Shown: positions 17,174 through 27,380, numbered from the stretch's first letter. The stretch is DNA of 45,299 nt from Acidocella sp. (GCA_029077825.1 JAQNCT010000016.1:1-45299), one strand, 5' to 3'. Made by a program: numbers and translations. Notes: generated by a model from the sequence alone, not told the origin.

Positions 17174-20100
17174 ATGCCCAAACGCACTGACATTAAATCC
17201 ATCATGATCATCGGCGCTGGGCCAATAGTCATTGGCCAGGCTTGCGAGTTTGACTATTCCGGTGCGCAGGCCTGCAAGGCGCTGCGTGAGGAAGGCTACC
17301 GGGTGATCCTGGTGAACTCGAACCCCGCCACCATCATGACTGACCCCTCATTGGCCGATGCCACATACATCGAACCTATCACACCAGAGATGGTGGAAAA
17401 AATTATCATCCGTGAAAAGCCAGACGCGCTGCTGCCCACCATGGGCGGGCAGACCGCGCTGAATACCGCCATGTCACTCGCAAAATCCGGCACTCTGGAA
17501 AAACATGGCGTGGAACTCATCGGCGCGAAGGCCGATGTGATAGACCGGGCTGAAGACCGTTTGAAATTCCGTGACGCAATGGCCGAAATTGGCATTGCCG
17601 GGCCAAAATCTGCGATTGCGCATAACCGCGAGGAAGCCGCGGCGGCTTTAGAGCTTGTCGGCCTGCCCGCTGTGATTCGCCCCTCCTTCACGCTAGGTGG
17701 CACCGGTGGTGGCATTGCCTATAACCGCGAAGAATTTTTTGAAATTGTGACCTCCGGGATTGATGCCTCGCCCACCAATGAAGTGCTGGTGGAAGAATCC
17801 GTGTTGGGGTGGAAAGAATATGAAATGGAGGTGGTGCGCGACTGCGCTGATAATTGCATCATTATCTGCTCGATTGAAAACATTGACCCGATGGGTGTGC
17901 ATACCGGCGATAGCGTTACCGTGGCCCCTGCCCTGACGCTGACTGATAAAGAATACCAGATCATGCGCGATGCCTCGATTGCGTGTTTGCGCAAAATTGG
18001 CGTGGATACCGGCGGCTCGAACGTGCAGTTCGGCATCAACCCGGAAGATGGCCGGATGGTGGTGATTGAGATGAACCCGCGCGTCTCGCGTTCATCCGCC
18101 CTGGCCTCCAAAGCCACCGGGTTCCCGATCGCCAAAATCGCCGCCAAGTTGGCGGTTGGCTATACGCTCGATGAACTGAAAAACGACATTACCAAAGCTA
18201 CACCAGCGAGTTTTGAGCCGGTGATTGATTACGTGGTGATCAAAATCCCGCGTTTTACCTTTGAGAAATTTCCCGGCACTCCGGCTTTGCTCTCAACCTC
18301 GATGAAGTCAGTCGGTGAGGCAATGGCGATTGGGCGTAACTTTGCCGAAGCCTTGCAAAAGGGCTTGCGCAGCCTGGAAACCGGGCTTTCTGGCCTTGAT
18401 GAAATGCCAGCCCCCGGTGATGGTACAGCGGATGCCTACCGCGCGGCTCTTTCAACCCCACGGCCTGACCGGCTGTTGATTGCCGCACAGGCATTACGGG
18501 CTGGTTTGAGCGTTGAAGATATCCACGCCGCTTGCAAATTTGACCCCTGGTATCTCGACCAGATGCAAAAAATCATCGACGCCGAAAACGAGGTGAAAAA
18601 GAACGGCCTGCCGCGCGAGGCTTTTGCGATGCGCCGTTTGAAGGCGCTTGGTTTTGCCGATAAGCGACTGGCGGAACTGACCGGCCAGAAAGAAACCGCC
18701 ATCACCACCGCGCGGCTGAAAATGGGCGTAACACCGGTGTATAAGCGCATTGATACTTCAGCCGGCGAATTCGCTACGGCAGCTTCATATATGTACGGCA
18801 CTTATGAAGGCGCTTACGGCGTGCCGGTTTGTGAAGCCAACCCTACCGCGCGCGATAAAATCATCATTCTTGGTGGTGGCCCCAACAGAATCGGCCAGGG
18901 CATCGAGTTTGATTATTGCTGTGTGCACGCCGCTTACGCGCTGCGCGATGCGGGCTTTGAGACCATCATGGTCAATTGCAACCCCGAAACGGTCTCTACT
19001 GACTATGACACCTCTGACCGGCTGTATTTCGAGCCGCTGTTTGCCGAGGATGTGATTGCGCTGATCCGCCGCGAGCAGGAAAACGGCAAGTTGCTGGGCT
19101 GTATCGTGCAATATGGCGGGCAGACGCCGCTCAAACTCTCACAGGCGCTTGAAGAAGCCCACATCCCCATTCTGGGCACCACGGCGGATGCGATCGACAT
19201 TGCCGAAGACCGCGAGCGCTTTGCCGTATTGTTAAAAAAACTTGGCTTGCGCCAACCTGACAACGGCATTGCCCGCTCCCCCGAGCAGGCGGAAGCCATT
19301 GCTGATACCATTGGCTACCCCATCATCATCCGCCCTTCCTATGTGCTGGGCGGCCGGGCGATGGAAATTGTTTATGACCGCAACGGCCTGGCCCGCTACA
19401 TGCGCGAAATTGTGCGAGCCTCGCCCGAGAACCCGGTGCTGATTGACCGCTATTTGAATGAAGCTTCTGAAGTGGATGTGGATTGCATCTGCGATGGCGA
19501 GACCGTGTATGTGGCCGGCGTGATGGAACATATCGAGGAGGCTGGCATTCACTCTGGTGATTCTGCTTGCTCAATCCCACCATTCTCGCTCTCACCTGCC
19601 ATTGTGGCGGAGCTGCGGGCCGAGACCGAAGCGATGGCCAAGGCGCTGCACGTGGTAGGGCTGATGAATGTGCAATATGCCATTCAGAATGATTTAATTT
19701 ATGTGCTGGAAGTAAACCCCCGTGCCTCTCGCACGGTGCCATTTGTTGCCAAGGCCACCGGCGTTGCCGTAGCCAAAATTGGCGCCCGCGTGATGGCGGG
19801 GGAAAAGCTGGCCTCCTTCAAGCTCGATGATTCGGTCGCCCTGCGTCATGTGGCGGTGAAAGAGGCGGTATTCCCGTTCGCGCGCTTCCCGAATATTGAC
19901 ACGCTGCTGGGGCCGGAGATGAAATCCACCGGTGAGGTGATGGGGCTGGATACCAGCTTTGCCCGCGCTTTCGCCAAAGCCCAGTTGGGGGCTGGGGTAA
20001 AACTGCCGCTCTCGGGCACCGCGTTCCTCTCCGTGAAGGAATCTGACAAAGCCGCCATCGTGCCGGTGGCGCGCAGGCTCTCCGAGATGGGCTTCTCAAT

Positions 20101-20416
20101 CCTCGCCACCCGGGGCACGGCAGCGCACATCGCCAAGGCGGGGATTCCGGTTAAATCGGTCAACAAGGTGCTGGAAGGCCGCCCGCACTGCGTGGATGCC
20201 ATCCGCTCGGGCGAGATCCAACTGGTCATCAACACCGCTCACGGGGCGCAATCGGTGGCGGATAGCTTCGATATCCGACGCTCCGCCCTCACCCACCAGG
20301 TGCCGAACTTCACCACCATTGCGGCGGCGCGGGCCACTGCCCATGCCATTGCGGCCTTAATTTCGGGCAGTCTTGAAGTTGCGCCGCTTCAGTCGTACTT
20401 TCCGCAATCTTTTTGA
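17174..20416 (+). CDS. carB: Carbamoyl-phosphate synthase large subunit CarB
   Basis: Synthesises carbamoyl phosphate from bicarbonate, ammonia and two ATP. The 1080-residue length is normal. It shows the expected internal duplication: each half has a pre-ATP-grasp domain ('[20 protein letters not shown]' near residue 11; '[20 protein letters not shown]' near 560) followed by an ATP-grasp domain with the 'EMNPR'/'EVNPR' metal-binding motifs. The last 140 residues form the MGS-like allosteric domain. The ATG follows AGGA with a 6-base spacer. It is separated from carA by the AAA ATPase, an unusual arrangement. Confidence 0.98.
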   Translation: MPKRTDIKSIMIIGAGPIVIGQACEFDYSGAQACKALREEGYRVILVNSNPATIMTDPSLADATYIEPITPEMVEKIIIREKPDALLPTMGGQTALNTAMSLAKSGTLEKHGVELIGAKADVIDRAEDRLKFRDAMAEIGIAGPKSAIAHNREEAAAALELVGLPAVIRPSFTLGGTGGGIAYNREEFFEIVTSGIDASPTNEVLVEESVLGWKEYEMEVVRDCADNCIIICSIENIDPMGVHTGDSVTVAPALTLTDKEYQIMRDASIACLRKIGVDTGGSNVQFGINPEDGRMVVIEMNPRVSRSSALASKATGFPIAKIAAKLAVGYTLDELKNDITKATPASFEPVIDYVVIKIPRFTFEKFPGTPALLSTSMKSVGEAMAIGRNFAEALQKGLRSLETGLSGLDEMPAPGDGTADAYRAALSTPRPDRLLIAAQALRAGLSVEDIHAACKFDPWYLDQMQKIIDAENEVKKNGLPREAFAMRRLKALGFADKRLAELTGQKETAITTARLKMGVTPVYKRIDTSAGEFATAASYMYGTYEGAYGVPVCEANPTARDKIIILGGGPNRIGQGIEFDYCCVHAAYALRDAGFETIMVNCNPETVSTDYDTSDRLYFEPLFAEDVIALIRREQENGKLLGCIVQYGGQTPLKLSQALEEAHIPILGTTADAIDIAEDRERFAVLLKKLGLRQPDNGIARSPEQAEAIADTIGYPIIIRPSYVLGGRAMEIVYDRNGLARYMREIVRASPENPVLIDRYLNEASEVDVDCICDGETVYVAGVMEHIEEAGIHSGDSACSIPPFSLSPAIVAELRAETEAMAKALHVVGLMNVQYAIQNDLIYVLEVNPRASRTVPFVAKATGVAVAKIGARVMAGEKLASFKLDDSVALRHVAVKEAVFPFARFPNIDTLLGPEMKSTGEVMGLDTSFARAFAKAQLGAGVKLPLSGTAFLSVKESDKAAIVPVARRLSEMGFSILATRGTAAHIAKAGIPVKSVNKVLEGRPHCVDAIRSGEIQLVINTAHGAQSVADSFDIRRSALTHQVPNFTTIAAARATAHAIAALISGSLEVAPLQSYFPQSF

Positions 20417-20421
20417 AACGT

Positions 20422-20460
20422 CGCCGGGCCTTCGCGGGCCAGGCGGCGCTTGTTGTTTTA
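20422..20460 (+). terminator. Possible weak intrinsic terminator after carB
   Basis: CGCC-G-GGCC, loop TTCGCG, GGCC-A-GGCG (20422-20445) forms an 8-pair stem with one mismatch, followed by a T-rich but interrupted tail ending about 20459. It lies between carB and greA and may only partly stop transcription. Confidence 0.4.
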
Positions 20461-20500
20461 ACCTTAACCCATCGGCCAGACCCTGGCCGAGGAGACCAAG

Positions 20501-20974
20501 TTGCAGAAATTCCCTATGACAGCGGCTGGACTTATGGCCCTTGAAGACGAGTTGCGTATGCTCAAGGCTCAGGAACGCCCCGCCATTATTCGCGCCATCG
20601 CCGAGGCCCGCGCGCATGGCGACCTTTCGGAAAACGCCGAATACCATGCCGCCCGGGAACGCCAGTCCTTCATCGAGGGCCGGATTGCCGAACTGGAGGA
20701 GATCACCTCGGCGGCGGAAGTGATCGACCCGGCTGCCCTTTCAGGCGACACCGTGATGTTTGGCGCCTTCATCCTGCTGCTGGATGAAGACACCGAAAAG
20801 GAAGTCTCCTACCAAATCGTGGGCATGCACGAAGCCGATGTGAAGCGGGCCCGGCTCTCAATTACCTCGCCGCTCGCCAAGGCGCTGATCGCCAAACGGG
20901 TGGGCGAAACCGTCTCGGTGCCAGCACCAAGCGGTGACCGTACTTACGAAATCCTCAAAATCACTTACGGCTAA
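20501..20974 (+). CDS. greA: Transcription elongation factor GreA
   Basis: Rescues backtracked RNA polymerase by stimulating transcript cleavage. At 157 residues it has the family length. The N-terminal coiled coil contains the tip region 'ARAHGDLSENAEYHAARE' with the acidic residues that reach the polymerase active site, and an FKBP-like C-terminal domain follows. The TTG start at 20501 is supported by a strong GAGGAG ribosome site and by the family-typical opening 'MQKFPMT'. It lies 84 bases after carB and 5 bases before the threonine dehydratase gene. Confidence 0.97.
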   Translation: MQKFPMTAAGLMALEDELRMLKAQERPAIIRAIAEARAHGDLSENAEYHAARERQSFIEGRIAELEEITSAAEVIDPAALSGDTVMFGAFILLLDEDTEKEVSYQIVGMHEADVKRARLSITSPLAKALIAKRVGETVSVPAPSGDRTYEILKITYG

Positions 20975-20979
20975 AGCAA

Positions 20980-22176
20980 TTGATCACTTTCCAGGACGTT
21001 GAGGCCGCCGCCAAACGGATCGAAGGGGCTGTCATCCGCTCGCCGTTTTTGCGATCGGATGGGTTGAGCAAGGCCACGGGCGCCGAAATTTACCTGAAAT
21101 ACGACCATTTACAGGCCACCGGCGCGTTCAAGGAGCGCGGGGCGGCCAACCGCATCGCACTGCTCACCGAGGCCGAGAAAAAGGCCGGAGTGATTGCGAT
21201 GTCAGCTGGCAACCACGCCCAGGCGGTGGCCCGCCATGCCGCATTGGCCGGCATCAAAGCCACCATCGTCATGCCGATATTTACCCCCGCCACCAAAGTC
21301 ACCCGCACCGCCGCCTGGGGCGCGCAAGTGGTTCTGCATGGCGAGATGCTGGCGGAATCCGCCGCTCACGCGCATTATTTAGCCCAACAGCACGGCTATG
21401 TTTTCATCCACCCGTATGACGACCCCGCCGTGATGGCCGGGCAAGGCACCATGGCGCTGGAAATGCTGCAGGATGTGCCAAATTTACAGGCCATGACGGT
21501 AGCCACAGGCGGCGGCGGGCTGCTTTCCGGCTCCGCCATCGTGGCGCGCGCCATGAAGCCGGAACTGGACATTGTTGGCGTGGAAGTCGAGAATTATTCG
21601 GCTTTCGCGCAAGCGTTAGCGCACCAGCCGATCAATGTCGGCGGTCCGACCATCGCCGAGGGCATTGCGGTACGCGATATCGGACAAAATCCGCTCGAAA
21701 TTTTGAAAAAATTGAATATCGAAGTGCTGGTGGTCTCCGAGCATGCGGTGGAGCAAGCCATTGCGCTGCTGGTGGAAGGTGCCAAGCAAGTGGCCGAGGG
21801 CGCCGGGGCAGCCGGGCTGGCGGCGGTGTTGGCCTATCCGGAGCGCTTTCGGGGCAAGCGGGTGGGTATTTCAATCTGTGGCGGCAATATCGATCCGCGG
21901 ATTTTGGCCAATACCCTGATGCGCAACTTGCTGCGCGACGGCCGCCTGCTGCGGGTGGTTTTGGAAATGCCAGACCGGCCCGGCATGCTTGCCGATATTG
22001 CCACCCGCATCGGCACCCGCGGCGGCAACATTATTGAGGTGGCGCATCACCGGTTGTTCTCCTCACCTTCCGTGCAGGATGCCCAGCTTGAGATCATGAT
22101 CGAAGCCCGCGACGCGGCACATGGCGGCGCCATCGAGGCCGCGCTCAACGAAGCGTACGTGCTAAGGCGGATTTAA
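20980..22176 (+). CDS. ilvA: Threonine dehydratase (threonine ammonia-lyase) with C-terminal ACT domain
   Basis: PLP enzyme that deaminates threonine to 2-oxobutanoate, the entry to isoleucine synthesis. The 398-residue protein has the Schiff-base lysine in 'GAFKERGAAN' (K51), the phosphate-binding glycine loop 'TGGGGLLSG', and an ACT-type ligand-binding domain in the last 75 residues ('LEMPDRPGMLADIATRIG'). The single ACT-like domain and short length resemble the TdcB/short-IlvA class, so whether its role is biosynthetic or catabolic is uncertain. The TTG start (20980-20982) lies 5 bases after the greA stop with only a weak AAAG ribosome site, so translation is probably coupled. It converges with cpaE, 15 bases away, with no visible terminator. 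Confidence 0.92.
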   Translation: MITFQDVEAAAKRIEGAVIRSPFLRSDGLSKATGAEIYLKYDHLQATGAFKERGAANRIALLTEAEKKAGVIAMSAGNHAQAVARHAALAGIKATIVMPIFTPATKVTRTAAWGAQVVLHGEMLAESAAHAHYLAQQHGYVFIHPYDDPAVMAGQGTMALEMLQDVPNLQAMTVATGGGGLLSGSAIVARAMKPELDIVGVEVENYSAFAQALAHQPINVGGPTIAEGIAVRDIGQNPLEILKKLNIEVLVVSEHAVEQAIALLVEGAKQVAEGAGAAGLAAVLAYPERFRGKRVGISICGGNIDPRILANTLMRNLLRDGRLLRVVLEMPDRPGMLADIATRIGTRGGNIIEVAHHRLFSSPSVQDAQLEIMIEARDAAHGGAIEAALNEAYVLRRI

Positions 22177-22191
22177 CAACCGCTCTGCTGG

Positions 22192-23436
22192 TCACCCAAC
22201 CGGGATGAACGAGGTATAATCATCTTCCGCCTGAGGCGCCTGCCCGCCCGGTTCGTCGCGTCCGGCGACATATCCGATTTCTCGCGCCAGGTCGATGATC
22301 CCTTGCCGGAACGGCCCACGCGCCACGACGGCGAGGTCCCCGAAGCTGGCGCTCTCGTTCATCTGTTTTGGGAGGTCCGGGATCACGATGTCGATTTTGG
22401 TCTTCAGCGCATCCTCAATCTGCTTGCGGGTCAACCCGCCGGGTCTGCCTTGCCGGTTTAGCAGAATGGTCGGCGATTGCATCTGCCAGGGACCATTCGG
22501 CAAACTAATCAACCGCAGCGTATCGCGCACCGAGGCCAAAGTTGGATCCATCACAATGACTTGCTGGTGCGAATATTCCAGCAAGTCGCGATTCACCTGC
22601 ATCGGCATGAATGACACGTCCGTGACGACAAAATTATAGCGCACCCGCAGCATATCAACCAATTTCAGCACGGCTCCGGTGGCATAAGTCACTGGCTCAC
22701 TCAGTTTTTCTTCGCTGGCAAGCGCAAACAAACGCTCAGCGACAAGTTGCGCCGCACGCTCTACAAACACCGGATCAATCCGGTCCGGCGTTTCCAGGGC
22801 CATGCGCAAGCCGGGCCCGGTTTTCGCGCCCAGCAGTAAAGCGCCGGAACCCATATGCAGATCGGATTCCACAAACACCGTATGGCGCTTCGAGATCACA
22901 CCAAGATACCAGGCGAGGTTGCCGGCAATGGTCGTAGCACCCACCCCACCGCGCGCACCGGTCACGGCCACCACGCGGCCACCGCGCGCGGCTTCGGCAC
23001 CAATTGTCTTGCGGGTAATCAACGGCGCAAAATGCCGGCCAACCTTTTCACGCGTCAGGGGCTTGCTGATATATTCCATCACGCCCATGCCACGGGTGAT
23101 ATGACGGTAAAAATTAACATCATCAGTCTCGCCAACCACCAGCACCCGAACCCCCGGCTCCACCACATCGGAGAGTTCGCCCAAGGCGCTTAACGGCTGA
23201 TCATCGCCAGAAATATCAATGATCAGGACCTCCGGCGTGGGCAGTTTCGCCATCGCCTGAATGGCGCTGCGCACGGAGCCGCGCCGGATAACCATGCCAC
23301 TCGCCAGAATATCGCCTAGGCCATCCCGCAACACGGTTTCTGTTTGCGCATCAGTTACAAAGGCCAATACGGCTGCACGGTCCAACCTTGGGCCCGCACC
23401 ACTATACGACTTTTGATACGGATCCTGGTCTACCAC
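22192..23436 (-). CDS. cpaE: CpaE-like pilus-assembly/localisation ATPase
   Basis: A 414-residue protein of the CpaE/TadZ group, a MinD/ParA relative that localises Flp (tad) pilus machinery at the pole. Residues 22-140 form a receiver-like domain (atypical, no clear phospho-acceptor site), then a ParA/MinD-type ATPase domain. The deviant Walker A is 'GARGGVGATT' (160-169), where the usual lysine of KGGVGKT is replaced. The GTG start at 23436 has a strong GGAGGGG ribosome site. No other cpa/tad gene is present here, so it stands apart from a pilus cluster. It lies 194 bases downstream of gloA behind a palindrome-rich region. Confidence 0.85.
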   Translation of the reverse strand: MVDQDPYQKSYSGAGPRLDRAAVLAFVTDAQTETVLRDGLGDILASGMVIRRGSVRSAIQAMAKLPTPEVLIIDISGDDQPLSALGELSDVVEPGVRVLVVGETDDVNFYRHITRGMGVMEYISKPLTREKVGRHFAPLITRKTIGAEAARGGRVVAVTGARGGVGATTIAGNLAWYLGVISKRHTVFVESDLHMGSGALLLGAKTGPGLRMALETPDRIDPVFVERAAQLVAERLFALASEEKLSEPVTYATGAVLKLVDMLRVRYNFVVTDVSFMPMQVNRDLLEYSHQQVIVMDPTLASVRDTLRLISLPNGPWQMQSPTILLNRQGRPGGLTRKQIEDALKTKIDIVIPDLPKQMNESASFGDLAVVARGPFRQGIIDLAREIGYVAGRDEPGGQAPQAEDDYTSFIPVG

Positions 23437-23459
23437 GGTATCCCCTCCACACAGATGGT

Positions 23460-23496
23460 GTTATCCAACCTGTTCTTAGACTAACCAAGCTAGTCT
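23460..23496 (-). promoter_or_regulatory. Candidate cpaE promoter overlapped by an inverted repeat
   Basis: On the minus strand TTGGTT (23483-23488), a 17-base spacer and GATAAC (23460-23465) make a plausible promoter, about 24 bases before the GTG start. The inverted repeat AGACTA-N7-TAGTCT (23478-23496) covers the -35, a position suited to a repressor. Confidence 0.45.
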
Positions 23497-23539
23497 TTTG
23501 TCTTAAGGGAATATCCGCATTTTACGAAACTGTGAATTA

Positions 23540-23552
23540 GTGAAAATTTCAC
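23540..23552. repeat. Perfect palindrome GTGAAAATTTCAC
   Basis: GTGAAA-A-TTTCAC is a perfect 13-base inverted repeat, about 50 bases upstream of the predicted -35 of cpaE. It could be an activator or repressor site. Confidence 0.5.
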
Positions 23553-23603
23553 CAGCCCCCGAATTGACACACCTTAATCATTTTTAATACGGTCTGTACG
23601 TTT

Positions 23604-23618
23604 CGGCGAAATTCGCCG
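23604..23618. repeat. Perfect palindrome CGGCGAAATTCGCCG just after gloA
   Basis: CGGCGAA-A-TTCGCCG lies 12 bases beyond the gloA stop. It could form a short hairpin at the end of the gloA transcript, but no T-run follows on either strand, so it is not a classical intrinsic terminator. It may protect the 3' end or bind a protein. Confidence 0.45.
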
Positions 23619-23630
23619 GTCCGCGGCGGT

Positions 23631-24029
23631 CTAGGTGTTACGTTCAATCAGCTCGATTTTATAGCCATCCGGGTCTTCGATGAAGGCGATCACGGTGGTG
23701 CCGAATTTTACCGGACCTGGCTCGCGGGAGATTTTCACCCCGGCGGCGCGCAGCTTATCACAGGTGGCATAAATATCCGGAACGCCAAGCGCCAAGTGCC
23801 CGAAAGCCGAGCCGAGGTCATAATGGTCAACACCCCAATTATAGGTGAGTTCAAGAACGGTGTGTTCCGGCTCGTGACCATAACCCACGAACACCAGTGT
23901 ATATTTCCCATCCGCCACCTCGCGGCGGCGCAACTCCTGCATGCCCAGTAGATTAGTGTAAAAATTCACGCTGGTGTCGAGGTTTCCAACCCGCAGCATG
24001 GTGTGCAGATAGGTGAAATTTGCGCTCAT
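23631..24029 (-). CDS. gloA: Lactoylglutathione lyase (glyoxalase I)
   Basis: Isomerises the methylglyoxal-glutathione hemithioacetal to S-lactoylglutathione. At 132 residues it has the short bacterial form. The four metal ligands of the family are visible at H9, E60, H78 and E126, spaced exactly as in the E. coli enzyme (each 4 higher), so it is likely the Ni/Co-type class. It lies 14 bases after lpxI and is probably cotranscribed with the lipid A genes. Its presence at the end of that cluster, where lpxB is often found, is unexpected. Confidence 0.95.
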   Translation of the reverse strand: MSANFTYLHTMLRVGNLDTSVNFYTNLLGMQELRRREVADGKYTLVFVGYGHEPEHTVLELTYNWGVDHYDLGSAFGHLALGVPDIYATCDKLRAAGVKISREPGPVKFGTTVIAFIEDPDGYKIELIERNT

Positions 24030-24043
24030 AACGGAACTCCGGA

Positions 24044-24862
24044 CTAGATTTCGATACCCGTAAGAAACAACCCGGCGGCGTCAGCCGCTTCGATCATCGC
24101 CTCTCTATCACTTAAAATAGTGCTGCCGGCTTCAAATGCGATACCGCGCAACCCTGCTCTGCTGGCGTGGGCGATGGTGGTGGGGCCGATGGTCGGTAGA
24201 TCCACTCGTCGCTCCTGACCGGGTTTTGCCAGCTTTACCAGCACGCCGCCAGGGCCAGGGCGGACCACTGCCGGAATGCGGCTGAGCATTGCATCAGTGC
24301 CTTCCACCGTCTCCACCGCCAGCACGATGCCCTGCTGCACCACACAGGCCTGGCCGATATCGGCCGCACCGATGATTTTCAGCACCTCAATGCCACGCTG
24401 CACATCTGCCATCGCGGTGGCGTCTGGGGCGGTGGCGGCTAGCAGTCCGGCGGGACCGAGAACGTCAGACAAAATGTCATGCGCGCCCAGCACCCGGAAA
24501 CCATCCTCGCTCAACACCCTGATGATGGCGGCCAGCAGCCCATCGTCTCCGGCAAACGCCGCTTTACCGATTTTGCCGATTAGCTTCAGCCCCTCGGTAT
24601 CCGGACGAAGTGCTAGCATTGAGGGACGCTTGACCGGGCCGATCATCACCAGATCAACACAGCCGCGCTCCTTCAACGCCTGACGGATGGCACCAATGGC
24701 GCCTAGCCGAAAAAACTGATGCGCGAATGGCGCCACCACATGAGGGTCGGCGAAGCCTTCCAACGCGGTGATGAACACCGGCCTGCCGGCAGCACGGGCG
24801 GCATCTGCCACCTGCCCCGGCAAAGGTCCACCGCCAGCGATAATACCAAGCGGCAGGCCCAA
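24044..24862 (-). CDS. lpxI: UDP-2,3-diacylglucosamine pyrophosphatase LpxI
   Basis: Hydrolyses UDP-2,3-diacylglucosamine to lipid X, the fourth step of lipid A synthesis; it replaces LpxH in alphaproteobacteria. The 272-residue protein has the N-terminal '[11 protein letters not shown]', the central 'IGPVKRPS' and the C-terminal catalytic-region motif 'VEGTDAML' (residues 186-193; D190 is the likely essential aspartate, by recall of the Caulobacter enzyme). It starts with TTG (24860-24862) 4 bases after the lpxA stop, with GAGG about 10 bases ahead, so translation is probably coupled. Confidence 0.95.
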   Translation of the reverse strand: MGLPLGIIAGGGPLPGQVADAARAAGRPVFITALEGFADPHVVAPFAHQFFRLGAIGAIRQALKERGCVDLVMIGPVKRPSMLALRPDTEGLKLIGKIGKAAFAGDDGLLAAIIRVLSEDGFRVLGAHDILSDVLGPAGLLAATAPDATAMADVQRGIEVLKIIGAADIGQACVVQQGIVLAVETVEGTDAMLSRIPAVVRPGPGGVLVKLAKPGQERRVDLPTIGPTTIAHASRAGLRGIAFEAGSTILSDREAMIEAADAAGLFLTGIEI

Positions 24863-24866
24863 AATA

Positions 24867-25682
24867 TTAGCCCTCGTCTTCGCCGGTGGCGCGCGCGAGG
24901 TTGGTGATCAACCCATGGCGGCTGGGGGTGGCGATAAAATCCAGCATATCCGTTACATATTGGTTATCAGCGTACTCAACCCTAGCCTGCAGCGTGCGTT
25001 CGGCAAACACACCGGGTCCACCGAAGAGAAATTTATAGGCGGCCCGGATTTGGTGCAGCTGCGCTTTATCGAGCCCACGGCGGCGCAGGCCGATGATATT
25101 TAAACCGCATAATTTGGCGCGAGGGCCAAAGACAAAGCCGTAGGGAATCACGTCCGCGGTGACGCCGGTGACACCGCCCACCATGGCACCCTGCCCGATG
25201 CGAACAAATTGCAGCAATGCCGCAGAACCGCCAATAATGGCGCGGTCACCCACTTCAACATGGCCGCCCAGCACAACATTATTGGAAATGATGACATTAT
25301 CGCCCACCACGCAGTCATGTGCGATATGCACCACCGCCATCAACAGACAATCTGCCCCGATTTTGGTGATGCCAGTGCCAGTGGCGGTGCCACGATGGAT
25401 TGAGCAATGTTCACGAATAATAGTGCGGGGGCCGATGATGGTCTCGGTAGGCTCATTTTTATATTTGAGATCCTGTGGCGCCATGCCAACAGTGCAAAAG
25501 GGGAATAATTTTGCACCCAGGCCGATCTGGGTTTTACCCTCCACCACCACATGGCTGACCATTTCAACGCCATCTTCAAGCACAACATCTGGCCCGATTG
25601 TGCAAAACGGCCCGATTTTGACCCCACGGCCGATGTAGGCATCCGGCGAAACGATCGCGGTTGGATGTATCAAATCAAGCAT
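24867..25682 (-). CDS. lpxA: UDP-N-acetylglucosamine O-acyltransferase LpxA
   Basis: First enzyme of lipid A synthesis: transfers a 3-hydroxyacyl chain from ACP to UDP-GlcNAc. With the start at 25682 it is 271 residues: a left-handed beta-helix of hexapeptide repeats from 'IHPTAIV' onward, with the catalytic histidine in 'VHIAHDCVVGDN' (H122 here), and a C-terminal helical ACP-binding domain. Start choice: the ATG at 25682 has GAGG 5 bases ahead and matches the family's N-terminus. An ATG at 25712 with AAAGGA adds ten residues and is also possible. The frame reaches a TTG at 25754, which is unlikely. Confidence 0.95.
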   Translation of the reverse strand: MLDLIHPTAIVSPDAYIGRGVKIGPFCTIGPDVVLEDGVEMVSHVVVEGKTQIGLGAKLFPFCTVGMAPQDLKYKNEPTETIIGPRTIIREHCSIHRGTATGTGITKIGADCLLMAVVHIAHDCVVGDNVIISNNVVLGGHVEVGDRAIIGGSAALLQFVRIGQGAMVGGVTGVTADVIPYGFVFGPRAKLCGLNIIGLRRRGLDKAQLHQIRAAYKFLFGGPGVFAERTLQARVEYADNQYVTDMLDFIATPSRHGLITNLARATGEDEG

Positions 25683-25799
25683 TTCGGCCTCTAATCCCAC
25701 ACCCGCCACCATTGTAAAATCCTTTAGACGTCCGGCTGCGCTCCCGCCAGTCAATCATTATTTCTCATTATTTCTGCGTAGTCATTTGATTATAAATGA

Positions 25800-26294
25800 T
25801 TATGGCGCCGGTTTGACATCTTCCATGATCATTGCGGTGAACAAGGCTTCCGCTACTGTTACACCATCAACCTTAGCAACGCCGTTAAAGCGCCAAACAT
25901 TGCCGCGGCGGCGGTCTTTGGTGATGTGGATGCGCAAACAATCACCTGGGGTGACGGGCTTGCGGAACTTCGCATTGTCGATTGACATAAAATACACAAT
26001 CGGGATGCCACGCTCCGCGCCGAGCGTTTCGATCACCAAGGCGGCGGCAGTCTGTGCCATGCTCTCGACAATCAGCACGCCGGGCATCACCGGGTGACCG
26101 GGAAAATGCCCCTGGAAGAAGTTTTCATTAACGGTGATGTTCTTGATGCCGATCGCTGAATGATCTCGCCGCACATCGACCAGACGGTCCACCAGCAGAA
26201 ACGGATAGCGATGCGGGATCATCGTCATCAGACGCTTGGTGTCGATCATCTCCACATCGATAGCGGGCAATGTCTGTTGCGAATTTTCGTCCAT
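25800..26294 (-). CDS. fabZ: 3-hydroxyacyl-ACP dehydratase FabZ
   Basis: Dehydrates 3-hydroxyacyl-ACP in fatty-acid elongation and competes with LpxA/LpxD for the same substrates. The hot-dog-fold protein is 164 residues. Its catalytic histidine is in 'GHFPGHPVMPG' (H63) and its catalytic glutamate in 'LIVESMAQ' (E77), at the family's normal spacing of 14. An N-terminal tail of about 17 residues is extra. It lies 12 bases after lpxD. Confidence 0.97.
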   Translation of the reverse strand: MDENSQQTLPAIDVEMIDTKRLMTMIPHRYPFLLVDRLVDVRRDHSAIGIKNITVNENFFQGHFPGHPVMPGVLIVESMAQTAAALVIETLGAERGIPIVYFMSIDNAKFRKPVTPGDCLRIHITKDRRRGNVWRFNGVAKVDGVTVAEALFTAMIMEDVKPAP

Positions 26295-26306
26295 GTCAGC
26301 CAGCCT

Positions 26307-27368
26307 TCAATCTGTTTTTTTCTGATTTGTTTTGGCATCACCTCGGCTGGCTTTTACCAGTTTACGAAGCGTTACCACCTCGCGGAAAAACGCCTTGGCC
26401 GGTTGCGCCGGAGCCCCCAGCACTTCGATCCCGGCGGCCACATCGGCCATCACCCCGGCCTGGGCACCAATGCGGGCACCGCGGCCGATATTCAAATGAC
26501 CGGCCAACCCGGCCTGCGCCGCGACCATCGCCTGATCGCCGATGGTCGTTGAGCCAGAAACCCCCGCCTGGGCCACAATCACGGCGTGGCTGCCAATTTT
26601 CACGTTGTGGCCAATCTGGACCAGATTGTCGATACGCACACCCGGCCCGATCACGGTATCCTGGGCGGAGCCGCGATCAATGGTTGAGTTGGCACCAATT
26701 TCGGCACCTTCGCCGATCAGCACCCGGCCGAGTTGCGGGATGGAGACGAAACCGGACTTGGTGATGGCGAAACCAAATCCATCCTGGCCGATGCGCGCTC
26801 CGGGGTAGATAGTCACCTGATCCCCTAGAATCGCGTGTGAGATGGTGGCATGAGCATGCAGTCGGCAGTTTTTGCCAATCACCACACCATCGCCAATTAC
26901 CACCAGCGGGCCAATGATTGTGCCAGCGCCAACTTCAACCGCCCGGCCGATGACAGCCCCGGCACCGATCTCCGCCGAGGGGTCGATGATCGCGGCGGGG
27001 TCGACAACGGCACTGGGATGCACTGCAGCTTGCGAAATGAGCGGTGGAAAAAACTGGGCCGAAATTTTCGCCCACCCGACGTACGGCTCGGGGGTGACCA
27101 GAGCTGAGGTTCCCACCGGTACGCGGGCGGTAAAATCCGGGTGAATAATCACGGCACCTGCTTTGGTGGTATCCAGAGCCTCGGCATAGCGCCGGTTGTC
27201 AAGGAAGCTGATATCATCCAGCCCCGCCGTTTGCAGCGGTGCCACGCCTGAAACAGCTTTATCCTCGCCGGTCAGGCTGGCGCCAATCAACCCTGCCAGC
27301 GCCACCAGACGATGCGGCCCGGTGCGCACGAAAAACCGCGCATCACCGGGCTTTGTTACGATACTCAT
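26307..27368 (-). CDS. lpxD: UDP-3-O-acylglucosamine N-acyltransferase LpxD
   Basis: Third enzyme of lipid A synthesis: N-acylates UDP-3-O-acylglucosamine. The 353-residue protein has an N-terminal uridine-binding domain (to about residue 105), then a left-handed beta-helix of hexapeptide repeats, with the catalytic histidine in 'IGHNVKIG' (H254) and a short helical C-terminus. The ATG lies 12 bases after ompH and lacks an obvious Shine-Dalgarno; coupling to ompH translation is possible. Confidence 0.97.
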   Translation of the reverse strand: MSIVTKPGDARFFVRTGPHRLVALAGLIGASLTGEDKAVSGVAPLQTAGLDDISFLDNRRYAEALDTTKAGAVIIHPDFTARVPVGTSALVTPEPYVGWAKISAQFFPPLISQAAVHPSAVVDPAAIIDPSAEIGAGAVIGRAVEVGAGTIIGPLVVIGDGVVIGKNCRLHAHATISHAILGDQVTIYPGARIGQDGFGFAITKSGFVSIPQLGRVLIGEGAEIGANSTIDRGSAQDTVIGPGVRIDNLVQIGHNVKIGSHAVIVAQAGVSGSTTIGDQAMVAAQAGLAGHLNIGRGARIGAQAGVMADVAAGIEVLGAPAQPAKAFFREVVTLRKLVKASRGDAKTNQKKTD

Positions 27369-27380
27369 TGGACAGCCAGT

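Noticed and set aside
23564-23590. Plus-strand promoter-like TTGACA-N15-TAATAC pointing into the end of gloA
   Set aside because: Spacer is too short for a good sigma-70 promoter and nothing is encoded downstream on that strand; an antisense RNA is possible but unsupported.
23604-23618. Intrinsic terminator for gloA
   Set aside because: The palindrome is perfect but no T-run follows it on the minus strand, so it is listed only as a palindrome.
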